DNA from: Jejuia pallidilutea
Lineage (GTDB): Bacteria > Bacteroidota > Bacteroidia > Flavobacteriales > Flavobacteriaceae
Direction of reading: 5' to 3'
Assembly: GCF_002973595.1 (NCBI RefSeq)
Contig: NZ_PVEO01000009.1
Span: forward strand, 1 to 64,000
DNA: 64,000 nt
Positions within the stretch are counted from its first letter, which is position 1. Every line of letters begins with the position of its first letter. A program made the position numbers and the translations under genes. Below, in pieces: positions 8,484 to 17,285 of the stretch. The notes under the pieces are model-generated. The model was not told where the DNA came from and ran no database searches. It was given only the letters and a program-made list of their open reading frames with translations.

Positions 8484-10997
8484 ATGAAAAAGCTTCTACT
8501 CCTATGTTTCTTATTGTTTGCATTCGCTTTAACATCTCAAAACAATACTGAACTTTCATATTATCTACCACAAAACGTAACCTACAATACCAATATTCCA
8601 ACTCCCGAAAGCGTTATTGGGCACCCAGTAGGCAAATGGCATGTTACACACGATAAATTAGTGCAGTACATGTACGCGCTAGCAGAAGCTTCAGATAGAA
8701 TAGCAATAGAAAACCGAGGAAAAACCTTTGAAGATAGGCCTCTACTTTTATTAACAATAACTTCTCCTGAAAATATTAAGAATATAGAAACTATTCGTAA
8801 CAACCATATTGAAGCCACAAATACTGATACCGCTATAAATACCAAAAATAGGCCAATAGTTGTATACCAAGGCTATTCCATTCATGGTAACGAGCCAAGT
8901 GGTTCCAATGCGGCATTATTAGTAGCCTACTATTTAGCCGCCGCTCAAGGAAACGCAATAGAAAACATGCTACAAAACACCGTTATTCTTTTAGATCCTG
9001 CTTTTAATCCAGATGGCTTACAGCGCTTTGCCTATTGGGCAAACACTAACAAAAACATAAATTTAAACCCAGACCCTAACGATAGGGAGTATAGTGAGGT
9101 TTGGCCCGGTGGCAGAACAAACCATTACTGGTTTGATATGAATAGGGATTGGCTACCTGTGCAATTACCAGAATCTCGTGCCCGCATAAAAACATTCCAT
9201 AAATGGTTACCAAATATTCTAACAGACCATCATGAAATGGGGACAAATTCTACGTTCTTTTTTCAACCGGGAATTCCTTCAAGAACACACCCTTTAACCC
9301 CTAAGCTAAACCAAGAATTAACAGCAAAAATTGGAAATTACCACGCTAAAGCTTTAGATAAAATTGGGTCTTTATATTTTACCGAAGAAAGCTACGACGA
9401 CTTTTATTACGGTAAAGGCTCTACATTTCCTGATATTAATGGAAGCATTGGGATTTTATTTGAACAAGCCAGCTCTAGAGGTCATATACAAGAAAGCGAT
9501 AATGGTATTTTAACCTTTCCATTCACCATTCGCAACCAATTTACAACAAGCCTATCTACTTTAAAAGCTGCAAATAACCTTCGTGAGGAAATTTTAAAAT
9601 ATCAGCACAACTTCTACAAAAACGCAAGGAAGGAAAGTGCTAAACAACATACCAAGGCCATAGTTTTTGGAGATGAAAAAGATGCTGCCAAAACTTTTCA
9701 TTTAGCAGAAATTTTAAATAGGCATAAAATTATAATTCACGACATAAAGGACGATTTTAGTATTGATGGCAAAAACTTTAAAAAAGGCTACAGTTATATT
9801 GTTCCTAAACACCAAAAAAACAGCAGGCTAATTAATGCCATGTTCGAAAAACGAACAACATTTCAAGATAGTTTATTTTATGATATTTCTGCGTGGTCTT
9901 TCCCTCTAGCTTTTAATTTAGATTATGCTGAAAATGTAGCAACTTCAAACCTAGGTGAGCAGGTAAACGATTTAAAATTAAGAGAAGGTGGTGTTTCTGC
10001 AAAAAGCGATTATGCCTATTTAGTGGAATGGCACGAATACTATTCTCCAAAACTTTTAAATACTATTCTAAATAAAGACCTAAGGGCTAAAGTAGCCCTA
10101 AAACAGTTTAGTTTAAATGGTGTAAATTACGATTATGGCACTATTATGGTGCCCGTACAAAATCAAAAACTAAATGCCGAGGATTTGTATACTTTTCTTC
10201 ATAAAGCCGCAAAGGCAAGCCATGTAACCATTAACGGGGTAAATACAGGTTTAACCCAAGGGATAGATTTAGGAAGTAGAAATTTTAGCCGTTTAGAAAA
10301 ACCAAACATAGCACTACTTGTTGGCGATGGAATTTCATCTTACGATGCTGGCGAAATTTGGCACTTACTAGATACTCGTTATAACATTACAGCAACAAAA
10401 CTAGACACCAAGAATATATCAAGGGTAGATTTAAGCAGATATAACACTATTATTATACCTAATTTAAGGAGTTTAGGAGATACTGAAACAAAAAGGCTTA
10501 AGGAATGGACTAAAAACGGCGGCACAATTATTGGCTATAGAAACACAGTTAAATGGCTAGAAAAACAAGAATTTATTAAAGCTAAATTTAATAAAACTGA
10601 TGTTCCTGCCAAAAATATATCTTTTGAAGATGCTAGTAATTTTAGAGGGGCACAACGTATTGGAGGTGCTATTTTCGAAGCTAAATTAGATAGGTCGCAC
10701 CCTATAAACTTTGGCTATAAAAATAACATGCTCGCCATGTTTAGAAACACTACAATTTTTATGAAACCAGATTCTTTAAGCTACAATAACCCTATAAAAT
10801 ATACCAAAACACCTCTATTAAGTGGCTATATTTCTAAACCCAATTTAGAGGCTTTGGCAGAAACTGTTCCTGTAAAAATTAAAAATCTGGGAAAAGGAAA
10901 GGTAGTAGCCTTTACTGATAACACTAATTTTAGAGCATTTTGGTACGGTACCAATAAATTATTAATGAATGCCATATTCTTTAGGGATGAATTATAA
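8484..10997 (+). CDS. Secreted M14-family zinc carboxypeptidase
   Basis: An 837-residue exported peptidase with a signal peptide (MKKLLLLCFLLFAFALTSQ). The M14 domain occupies about residues 40-360: zinc ligands in HGNEPSG near 133-137, a second His in LTDHHEMG near 253, and the catalytic Glu in LFEQASS near 328. The C-terminal part (about 610-790) looks like a class-I glutamine-amidotransferase/DJ-1-like fold, an arrangement common in Bacteroidota M14 proteins. No T9SS sorting domain is seen, so it is probably periplasmic or outer-membrane associated. It probably digests peptides for nutrition; specificity cannot be read from sequence. Confidence 0.88.
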   Translation: MKKLLLLCFLLFAFALTSQNNTELSYYLPQNVTYNTNIPTPESVIGHPVGKWHVTHDKLVQYMYALAEASDRIAIENRGKTFEDRPLLLLTITSPENIKNIETIRNNHIEATNTDTAINTKNRPIVVYQGYSIHGNEPSGSNAALLVAYYLAAAQGNAIENMLQNTVILLDPAFNPDGLQRFAYWANTNKNINLNPDPNDREYSEVWPGGRTNHYWFDMNRDWLPVQLPESRARIKTFHKWLPNILTDHHEMGTNSTFFFQPGIPSRTHPLTPKLNQELTAKIGNYHAKALDKIGSLYFTEESYDDFYYGKGSTFPDINGSIGILFEQASSRGHIQESDNGILTFPFTIRNQFTTSLSTLKAANNLREEILKYQHNFYKNARKESAKQHTKAIVFGDEKDAAKTFHLAEILNRHKIIIHDIKDDFSIDGKNFKKGYSYIVPKHQKNSRLINAMFEKRTTFQDSLFYDISAWSFPLAFNLDYAENVATSNLGEQVNDLKLREGGVSAKSDYAYLVEWHEYYSPKLLNTILNKDLRAKVALKQFSLNGVNYDYGTIMVPVQNQKLNAEDLYTFLHKAAKASHVTINGVNTGLTQGIDLGSRNFSRLEKPNIALLVGDGISSYDAGEIWHLLDTRYNITATKLDTKNISRVDLSRYNTIIIPNLRSLGDTETKRLKEWTKNGGTIIGYRNTVKWLEKQEFIKAKFNKTDVPAKNISFEDASNFRGAQRIGGAIFEAKLDRSHPINFGYKNNMLAMFRNTTIFMKPDSLSYNNPIKYTKTPLLSGYISKPNLEALAETVPVKIKNLGKGKVVAFTDNTNFRAFWYGTNKLLMNAIFFRDEL

Positions 10998-11001
10998 AAT
11001 A

Positions 11002-11337
11002 TTAAGTTACCGTACTGCCGTTTCTTACCTTTGTTTCTGGCTTTAACAATATAACATCTTTAGCATTAACGGCGCCTAAAACCAAGCAATCACTCATAAA
11101 TTTGGCTATTTGCTTTTTTGGAAAGTTTATAACAGCAATAATCTGCTTGTTAATTAACTCTTTTTTTGAATATAGCGTTGTAATTTGAGCCGAAGACTTT
11201 TTCACACCTAAATCACCAAAATCTATCGTTAATTGGTATGCAGGTTTTTTGGCTTCGGGAAAATCGTTTACTGCTATAATTGTCCCCACTCTTAAATCTA
11301 CTTTAGCAAAGTCATTAAAAGATATTGTCTCACTCAT
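11002..11337 (-). CDS. csaA: CsaA-like tRNA-binding domain protein
   Basis: A 111-residue protein consisting of one EMAP/tRNA-binding OB fold, as in CsaA and the C-terminus of some methionyl-tRNA synthetases. Characteristic pieces are DFAKVDLRVGTI at the N-terminus, KPAYQLTIDFG, SSAQITTLY, and NFPKKQIAKFMSDCLVLG. B. subtilis CsaA was described as a secretion-related chaperone that also binds tRNA; the role here is inferred from the family. It converges on the M14 peptidase gene with only a 4-base gap. Confidence 0.88.
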   Translation of the reverse strand: MSETISFNDFAKVDLRVGTIIAVNDFPEAKKPAYQLTIDFGDLGVKKSSAQITTLYSKKELINKQIIAVINFPKKQIAKFMSDCLVLGAVNAKDVILLKPETKVRNGSTVT

Positions 11338-11383
11338 TTTTTAAAAATACAAATTATTACGAACTTTGAACAAACTCTAAATT

Positions 11384-11941
11384 ATGGCAAGAACTCCATC
11401 AAACATGCTTCCGTTAGGAACAAAAGCACCAGATTTTTCGTTGTTGGACACTGTTTCTGGCAACACATTACATTTAAATGATTTAAAGGGTGAAAAGGGT
11501 ACTGTGGTGCTTTTTATTTGCAACCATTGCCCTTTTGTTATTCATATAAATTCTGAATTAGTGGCTATTGCAAATACTTACGCCGGAAAAGGAATTAGTT
11601 TTATAGCTATTTCTAGTAACGATGTGGAAAACTATCCACAAGATAGCCCTGAAAAAATGAAAATTCACGCCAAAACAGAAGGGTATCCATTTCCGTATTT
11701 ATACGATGAAACACAAGAAGTTGCTAAGGCTTACGATGCGGCTTGTACCCCAGATTTATATCTTTTTGATAGTGATTTAAAATTAGTATATCGCGGACAG
11801 TTAGATGATTCTAGACCAGAAAATGGCGTTCCGCTATCAGGCAAAGATTTAAGACATGCATTGGATTGTGTAATAGAAGGCAAGGAAAATACCAAACCCC
11901 AAAAACCAAGTATTGGTTGTAATATTAAGTGGAAAAGTTAA
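11384..11941 (+). CDS. Thioredoxin-like AhpC/TSA-family protein
   Basis: A 185-residue thioredoxin-fold protein without signal peptide. The active-site CxxC is in ICNHCPFV at about residues 45-52, preceded by the peroxiredoxin-like LGTKAPDFSLLDT and followed by AISSNDVENYPQDSP and the cis-Pro region AACTPDLYLFD. This subfamily is usually annotated 'thioredoxin family protein' and may be a thiol-disulfide reductase or peroxidase; activity is not known. Divergent from csaA with a 46-base gap. Confidence 0.88.
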   Translation: MARTPSNMLPLGTKAPDFSLLDTVSGNTLHLNDLKGEKGTVVLFICNHCPFVIHINSELVAIANTYAGKGISFIAISSNDVENYPQDSPEKMKIHAKTEGYPFPYLYDETQEVAKAYDAACTPDLYLFDSDLKLVYRGQLDDSRPENGVPLSGKDLRHALDCVIEGKENTKPQKPSIGCNIKWKS

Positions 11942-12005
11942 AATAAAAACCTAGTTTAAAACTAAAAAGCACCTGCAAGACTAATTCTTTAGAATGATAT
12001 TTAAG

Positions 12006-12488
12006 CTATAATTTAAGTTGCCAAATCCCCACATCGTGCCACTCATCAAATTTTAAGCCTGCATCTTCAATATGGGCTACTTTTTTAAATCCAAATTTTT
12101 CATGCAGTTTTACACTAGCTTTATTTGGCATAGTTAAAACTCCTAAAACAGAATGTGCTTTGGTTGCTCTTAACTTGTCGATAAGGGCTTTGTAAAGCTT
12201 TGTACCTATTTGCTTTCCGTGTGCATTATGTTTTACATAAACTGTAGATTCTACTGTAAAATTATATGCAGGTTTTGGCCTAAACATACTGGCATAGGCA
12301 AAGCCTAAAATATGGCCTTCGTCCTCATAAACTAAAAAAGGGTAATGGGAATTAATATGATTTATCTTTTCGCTAAATGTAGTTAAAGACAAGGGTTCTA
12401 TATCGAACGTAACTACACTGTTTAAAACGTAGTAGTTATAAATATCAAGTAACGCTTGTGTATCGTTAGTGTGCAATTGCCTTATCAT
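12006..12488 (-). CDS. GNAT acetyltransferase, phosphinothricin-acetyltransferase-like
   Basis: A 160-residue GNAT protein of the PAT/YwnH type: IRQLHTNDTQALLDIYNYYV at the N-terminus, the strand FTVESTVYVK, the acetyl-CoA loop HGKQIGTKLYKALI at about 94-107, and KLHEKFGFKKVAHIEDAG near the end, then the WHDVGIWQL terminus typical of this subfamily. Known members acetylate amino acids or amino-acid analogues; the natural substrate here is unknown. Confidence 0.85.
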   Translation of the reverse strand: MIRQLHTNDTQALLDIYNYYVLNSVVTFDIEPLSLTTFSEKINHINSHYPFLVYEDEGHILGFAYASMFRPKPAYNFTVESTVYVKHNAHGKQIGTKLYKALIDKLRATKAHSVLGVLTMPNKASVKLHEKFGFKKVAHIEDAGLKFDEWHDVGIWQLKL

Positions 12489-12597
12489 TTACAGCAAAAA
12501 TTTATGTTATATAGAATTTTTAAAAACACGTAATACTACTTCTTAAATTAATTGTTTTAAATTTAGAAGCAAGCCCTAAAATAATCATTAATTGTAA

Positions 12598-13020
12598 TTA
12601 AGCAATTTCTAGATTACCCTTTTTGGCCCAATTAACAGCTTCAAACAAAGAATTAAAACTTTGGATTTTACTGTTGAAAAATAAGTTCTCAACCAATAAA
12701 TTTAGTTTACTGCTAGGACTGCTAGAAACAATATAGTACGCTTTTAGGTAATAGTTATTTTTGAAGAATTTCAACCAATCTACAGCCATAACCGCATAAG
12801 AGTTTATACGATTAGAGATGTACACAAGATCGCTACCATCTGTCCCTAAATAACAGGAAATATCCTCAACAATAAGTTTTCCATGGTTTTTCCAATTTAA
12901 GTTAATGCCACTTTCTATTTCAGAAATAACAAAACCATTAAAAATAAAAACATCCCCAAAAGAATAATTTAATTCCTTGAGGACTTCAGGATATAATTCA
13001 GTTTGTTTTACGCTTATCAC
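12598..13020 (-). CDS. Hypothetical protein, possibly STAS/SpoIIAA-like
   Basis: A 140-residue protein with no signal peptide. The alternating strands and helices (VFIFNGFVISEIE, GKLIVEDIS, DLVYISNRINSYAVMAVDWLKFF, LKAYYIVSSS, SFNSLFEAVNWAKKG) are reminiscent of the STAS/SEC14-like small proteins common in flavobacteria, including the ending in which a helix with 'F-x-S-L-x-E-A-x-x-W' closes the domain. This is fold-level resemblance only. Single gene; no operon partner. Confidence 0.65.
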   Translation of the reverse strand: MISVKQTELYPEVLKELNYSFGDVFIFNGFVISEIESGINLNWKNHGKLIVEDISCYLGTDGSDLVYISNRINSYAVMAVDWLKFFKNNYYLKAYYIVSSSPSSKLNLLVENLFFNSKIQSFNSLFEAVNWAKKGNLEIA

Positions 13021-13104
13021 CGCGCAAAACTACAGAGACCTAATATAATGCTTAAAAAACTCGACCAATTCTTTAATTATACGACATCTTACGGTACACG
13101 ATAA

Positions 13105-13133
13105 AAAAAAGCACCTTAAACAGATGCTTTTTT
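13105..13133 (-). terminator. Terminator after the PPIase gene
   Basis: AAAAAAGCA (13105-13113) pairs with TGCTTTTTT (13125-13133). On the minus strand it lies about 85 bases after the isomerase stop and is followed by U residues. Confidence 0.6.
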
Positions 13134-13216
13134 AAAAATTTATAATTTGTTGTGTATTATTAGAATTCTTTATGGTAAAGCAATAAACAACCTTTTAAAT
13201 AAAAATTATGCTCAAC

Positions 13217-14149
13217 TTATTTCACATCCATTAACTCAACATCAAAAATTAAATTAGCATCTGGTGGTATTACGCCACCTGCACCACGGCTTCCGTAGGC
13301 TAAATTGCTTGGTATTACCAAACGTGCTTTATCGCCAACATTTAATAAACCAATACCTTCGTCCCAACCAGGAATAACTTGCCCAACCCCAAGTGGAAAA
13401 TCTATAGGCTGGTTGCGTTTGTATGACGAATCGAAAACTGTGCCATCAATTAGTTGTCCTTTGTAATGCACTGAAACTGTTTTACCCTTTTCTGCTTTTA
13501 CACCATTACCTTTTTGTATAATTTGGTAACGCAAACCACTATCGGTTTTTTCAAAACCAGCAGCAACTTTTTCTAGTTCTGCTTCTTGTTTTGCACGTTC
13601 TTCAGCTAATCTTTTTTCTCTAGAACCTTCAAAAGTTCTAAAGGCCTCTACTGCATTAAACCCTTCTGCATCTTCCCCTACTCTTATAATTTCTACACTT
13701 TCTATAACATCGCCCTGCGCTACTGCATCAACAACATCCTGTCCTTCGGCTACTTTTCCAAAAATAGTGTGCTTTCCATCTAACCAAGCGGTTTCGGTAT
13801 GGGTAATAAAAAACTGGCTTCCGTTTGTACCAGGACCTGCATTTGCCATAGACAATACACCTGGGCCATCGTGCTTTAATTCTGGATGAAATTCATCATC
13901 AAACTGGTATCCTGGGTTTCCCGCACCCGACCCTTGAGGGCATCCGCCTTGAATCATAAAATCTGGAATAACCCTATGGAATTTTAGTCCGTCGTAATAC
14001 GGTGTCCCTTGAGGTTTTGCAGAGTTTTCTAAATTCCCTTCTGCTAAAGCTACAAAGTTACCTACCGTTCCTGGTGTTTTCTTATATTCTAAAGCTACTA
14101 ATATTTCACCTTTTGATGTGTTGAATTTTGCGTATAATCCGTCTTGCAT
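13217..14149 (-). CDS. Cyclophilin-FKBP fusion peptidyl-prolyl isomerase
   Basis: A 310-residue two-domain prolyl isomerase. Residues about 5-165 are a cyclophilin: [13 protein letters not shown], the [12 protein letters not shown] active-site segment and [13 protein letters not shown] charged helical linker (about 170-195, rich in Glu/Arg/Lys) leads to an FKBP domain (about 215-310) with [28 protein letters not shown] and [11 protein letters not shown]. No signal peptide is present, so it is predicted cytoplasmic. This fusion occurs in other Bacteroidota. Promoter box at 14172-14179. Confidence 0.93.
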   Translation of the reverse strand: MQDGLYAKFNTSKGEILVALEYKKTPGTVGNFVALAEGNLENSAKPQGTPYYDGLKFHRVIPDFMIQGGCPQGSGAGNPGYQFDDEFHPELKHDGPGVLSMANAGPGTNGSQFFITHTETAWLDGKHTIFGKVAEGQDVVDAVAQGDVIESVEIIRVGEDAEGFNAVEAFRTFEGSREKRLAEERAKQEAELEKVAAGFEKTDSGLRYQIIQKGNGVKAEKGKTVSVHYKGQLIDGTVFDSSYKRNQPIDFPLGVGQVIPGWDEGIGLLNVGDKARLVIPSNLAYGSRGAGGVIPPDANLIFDVELMDVK

Positions 14150-14171
14150 TGTTCTGATTTTTAATGAGGTG

Positions 14172-14179
14172 CAAATATA
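14172..14179 (-). promoter_or_regulatory. -7 box upstream of the PPIase gene
   Basis: Minus-strand TATATTTG is an exact TAnnTTTG match, 22 bases before the ATG. Confidence 0.5.
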
Positions 14180-14487
14180 TAAAGGATTTACGATTTTAGA
14201 GGAACGATTTTAGATTTTTGAATTATAAAATGATAATAAAATCATATAAAAACTTCAAAAGAACATTTGATTTTAAGAGCTAGCAAGCATCTAGACTATA
14301 TAACATTAGAAAACCAGGATATTATTCTTATTGAATTAAAATTAATACACTACCATCGATTAGTAAAAATATACTTTGTATGAAAGTTTATTGTTTAAAA
14401 AATAAGATACTTTTAATATGCTTATTTGAGTTGTTATAAAAATCTACTCGAAAAAAACATATAGAAAATTAAGACAGAATCACAAAA
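14180..14487. other. Intergenic stretch without a recognised gene
   Basis: About 300 AT-rich bases between the PPIase promoter and the DUF4397 gene terminator. I see no ORF with coding character, RNA gene or repeat. Confidence 0.5.
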
Positions 14488-14519
14488 AAACACCGGAGAA
14501 TCATGATTCTCCAGTGTTT
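14488..14519 (-). terminator. Terminator after the DUF4397 gene
   Basis: A long inverted repeat (AAACACcGGAGAATCA with TGATTCTCCaGTGTTT, one position that becomes a U-G wobble in the minus-strand RNA), followed on the minus strand by a run of seven U. About 55 bases after the stop codon. Confidence 0.9.
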
Positions 14520-14574
14520 TATCTTCTTTTTCAATTAAGAATTGAAATAATGATTTAAAAATGAATTTAAATAC

Positions 14575-16956
14575 TTATTCAACCATTATTTTTGTAGTTG
14601 CTTCTCCATTTTTATTAGAAATATTCAACATATAAATCCCGCTATTCAAACTGTTAACATCCACTTGGTTGTTAATGCCATTCAATGTTTCCTCAATAAC
14701 TAATCGACCAGAAAGGTCATATAATTTCACCTCTGTTTTCAAAGAAGCCCTAAGATTAATGTTTAATATAGTATTTACTGGATTTGGGTATATATTTACA
14801 CCTATCCTTTTCACATCTTCAATACTTAAAGCTGATGTTGGCAACTCTACCAAAGCACCTCCCGCTGGTAATGCTACCCATAAACCAAATGCTGGCCCGT
14901 TGCCGTTTGCAGAAGGATCTAAAAACCCCGAAGCTACTACTGTAATGGCTGCATCCGTTAAACCTAAAGTAGCTAATGGCGCAGTGTATTCTTCCACTAC
15001 GGTTGAACCGTCTGCTGTAGATATATTAATTGTATAATCTGCTGTTGGAAGTTCTAAATAGCCCGCAAAATCTCCATAGGACGCATCATCGACCAAAACC
15101 GATGGCCCAGTGACTTCGTTAACATCTACAGTTGGCGCATCCGTTGAACCGTGGTGAACCAAAACATCGGTATTGCCCGAAACGGCTGCTGCCTCACGCC
15201 CCATTGCATAGACCTCAAGGTTGAACGCTGGTGCTGGTGTGTAAGTAGTACTCGATAGGCCTGTAATGCCATCTGCTACCAAAATATACGTTTCGTTAGC
15301 AGTTAATGTGTACGAAAAATTCGCTATTGATTGCGCTACGCTTGTACTGGTACTTGGTGCAATATCTATCTCTATCTCTGACCCTGCTGGAGCATCCACA
15401 AATGGAGAGGCTGTTCTAAACATAAAATCGTCTAACAATAACGCTCCGTTTAAATAAACGTCTACCATTGTCGCAGCATCGTCTGGTGAGTTGTGAATCA
15501 CCTGAACACGTGCCGTACTCTTTGGTAACTCTACCAATGCACCTCCTGCTGCTGTTGCTGCCCATAAACCAAAAGCTGGCCCGTTGCCATTTGCAGAAGG
15601 ATCTAAAAATCCTGAAGCTACTACTGTAATGGCTGCATCAGTTAAACCTAGGGTTGCTAACGGTGCTTCGTAGGAAGCCACAACTGTACTGCCCGTTTCA
15701 TCTTGTACTTCTAATCGGTAATCCGCAGTCGCCAGTTCTAGATAGCCCGCAAAATCTCCGTACGATGCATTATCAACTACAGTACCCGCTGGTACTGAGC
15801 TTTCAAATACATCTACAGTTGGTGCATCCGTTGAACCGTGGTGAACCAAAACATCGGTATTGCCCGAAACGGCTGCCGCTTCACGCCCCATTGCATAGAC
15901 CTCAAGGTTGAACGCTGGTGCTGGTGTGTAAGTGGTACTCGATAGGCCTGTAATGCCATCTGCTACAACAACGTAAGTTTCATTCGCCGTTAAGGTAAGC
16001 GGAAAGTTCGCTATTGATTGCGCTACGCTTGTGCTAGTGCTTGGCGCAATATCTATCTCTATCTCTGACCCTGCTGGAGCATCCACAAATGGAGAGGCTG
16101 TTCTAAACATAAAATCGTCCAACAATAACGCTCCGTTTAAATAAACGTCTACCATTGTCGCAGCATCGTCTGGTGAGTTGTGAATCACCTGAACACGTGC
16201 CGTACTCTTTGGTAACTCTACCAAAGCACCTCCCGCTGGTAATGCTACCCATAAACCAAATGCTGGCCCGTTGCCATTTGCAGAAGGATCTAAAAATCCT
16301 GAAGCTACTACTGTAATGGCTGCATCAGTTAAACCTAGGGTTGCTAACGGTGCTTCGTAGGAAGCCACAACTGTACTGCCCGTTTCATCTTGTACTTCTA
16401 ATCGGTAATCCGCAGTCGCCAGTTCTAGATAGCCCGCAAAATCTCCGTACGATGCATTATCAACTACAGTACCCGCTGGTACTGAGCTTTCAAATACATC
16501 TACAGTTGGTGCATCCGTTGAACCGTGGTGAACCAAAACATCGGTATTGCCCGAAACGGCTGCCGCTTCACGCCCCATTGCATAGACCTCAAGGTTGAAC
16601 GCTGGTGCTGGTGTGTAAGTGGTACTCGATAGGCCTGTAATGCCATCTGCTACCAAAATATACGTTTCGTTAGCAGTTAATGTGTACGAAAAATTCGCTA
16701 TTGATTGCGCTACGCTTGTGCTAGTGCTTGGTGCAATATCAACCTGTATTGGAATACCAGCTGGAACATTAACAAATGGTGAAGCTGTTCTAAATTCAAC
16801 ATCGTTTAATGTTAAAATACCGTTTAGATATACATCTACGGTTTGTACAAAGTCATCCGGTGAGTTATGTATCACCTGAACACGTGCATTCTGAGCAAAT
16901 GAATATGCAGATAGCAATAATACAAATAGAATTAGGTAGGGTTTTTTTTGTTTCAT
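14575..16956 (-). CDS. Secreted DUF4397 triple-repeat protein with T9SS sorting domain
   Basis: A 793-residue cell-surface or secreted protein. After a signal peptide (about residues 1-21, cut after SYSFAQ) come three tandem units of about 229 residues, each starting ARVQVIHNSPDD and containing two DUF4397 beta-sandwich stretches (the second around VLVHHGSTDAPTVDV). The C-terminal 75 residues are a type-A T9SS sorting domain: IYPNPVNTILNI, VKLYDLSGRLV, LNSGIYMLNI, TTKIMVE. The repeats are nearly identical even at DNA level with a 687-base period; the third diverges slightly near VNEVTGPSVLVDD. DUF4397 function is unknown; a structural or adhesive surface role is a guess. Confidence 0.9.
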   Translation of the reverse strand: MKQKKPYLILFVLLLSAYSFAQNARVQVIHNSPDDFVQTVDVYLNGILTLNDVEFRTASPFVNVPAGIPIQVDIAPSTSTSVAQSIANFSYTLTANETYILVADGITGLSSTTYTPAPAFNLEVYAMGREAAAVSGNTDVLVHHGSTDAPTVDVFESSVPAGTVVDNASYGDFAGYLELATADYRLEVQDETGSTVVASYEAPLATLGLTDAAITVVASGFLDPSANGNGPAFGLWVALPAGGALVELPKSTARVQVIHNSPDDAATMVDVYLNGALLLDDFMFRTASPFVDAPAGSEIEIDIAPSTSTSVAQSIANFPLTLTANETYVVVADGITGLSSTTYTPAPAFNLEVYAMGREAAAVSGNTDVLVHHGSTDAPTVDVFESSVPAGTVVDNASYGDFAGYLELATADYRLEVQDETGSTVVASYEAPLATLGLTDAAITVVASGFLDPSANGNGPAFGLWAATAAGGALVELPKSTARVQVIHNSPDDAATMVDVYLNGALLLDDFMFRTASPFVDAPAGSEIEIDIAPSTSTSVAQSIANFSYTLTANETYILVADGITGLSSTTYTPAPAFNLEVYAMGREAAAVSGNTDVLVHHGSTDAPTVDVNEVTGPSVLVDDASYGDFAGYLELPTADYTINISTADGSTVVEEYTAPLATLGLTDAAITVVASGFLDPSANGNGPAFGLWVALPAGGALVELPTSALSIEDVKRIGVNIYPNPVNTILNINLRASLKTEVKLYDLSGRLVIEETLNGINNQVDVNSLNSGIYMLNISNKNGEATTKIMVE
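14830..16890 (-). repeat. Three tandem 687-base intragenic repeats
   Basis: Approximate units 16890-16204, 16203-15517 and 15516-14830 within the DUF4397 gene. Long blocks are identical at DNA level: the region around 15654-15911 repeats unchanged at 16341-16598, exactly 687 bases away. Low synonymous divergence points to recent duplication or gene conversion. Confidence 0.9.
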
Positions 16957-17250
16957 AATCTTATATTTTGTTTAATTGTTTATCAAATTACGTAAACAAA
17001 AATTCAGAAAACAAGATTGTTTATGTTTTTTAACAAAAAATTAAACAAAATTACCATGTGTTGATACCATCTAAAAATTTGTGACGCAACATTAATCTTT
17101 TTTTGAGATGTTAAAAAACTTAATCTGAAATATACCCTAGAAGAAAAAGTCGAATAATAAAAACCTTAATAAAAAATCACTTGTTTAAAACACGGTGAAT
17201 AACTCGTGTTTTTCCATATTACATTTACTTTAAATTCAATTAAAAAGGCC
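16957..17250. other. Divergent intergenic region, DUF4397 gene and purL
   Basis: About 295 AT-rich bases that should hold the promoters of both flanking genes. A minus-strand TAATTTTG (17053-17046) is a possible -7 box for the DUF4397 gene. No ORF or RNA gene is apparent. Confidence 0.45.
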
Positions 17251-17258
17251 TAAATTTG
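17251..17258 (+). promoter_or_regulatory. -7 box upstream of purL
   Basis: TAAATTTG fits TAnnTTTG exactly and lies 27 bases before the purL ATG. It overlaps the upstream TTG that could otherwise be read as a start, which supports the ATG at 17286. Confidence 0.55.
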
Positions 17259-17285
17259 CGTTTTCTTAAACACAAATCAAACATA

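Noticed and set aside
15654-16598. Two identical 85-codon plus-strand ORFs antisense to the DUF4397 gene
   Set aside because: They are identical only because the gene on the other strand is repeated; no independent coding evidence.
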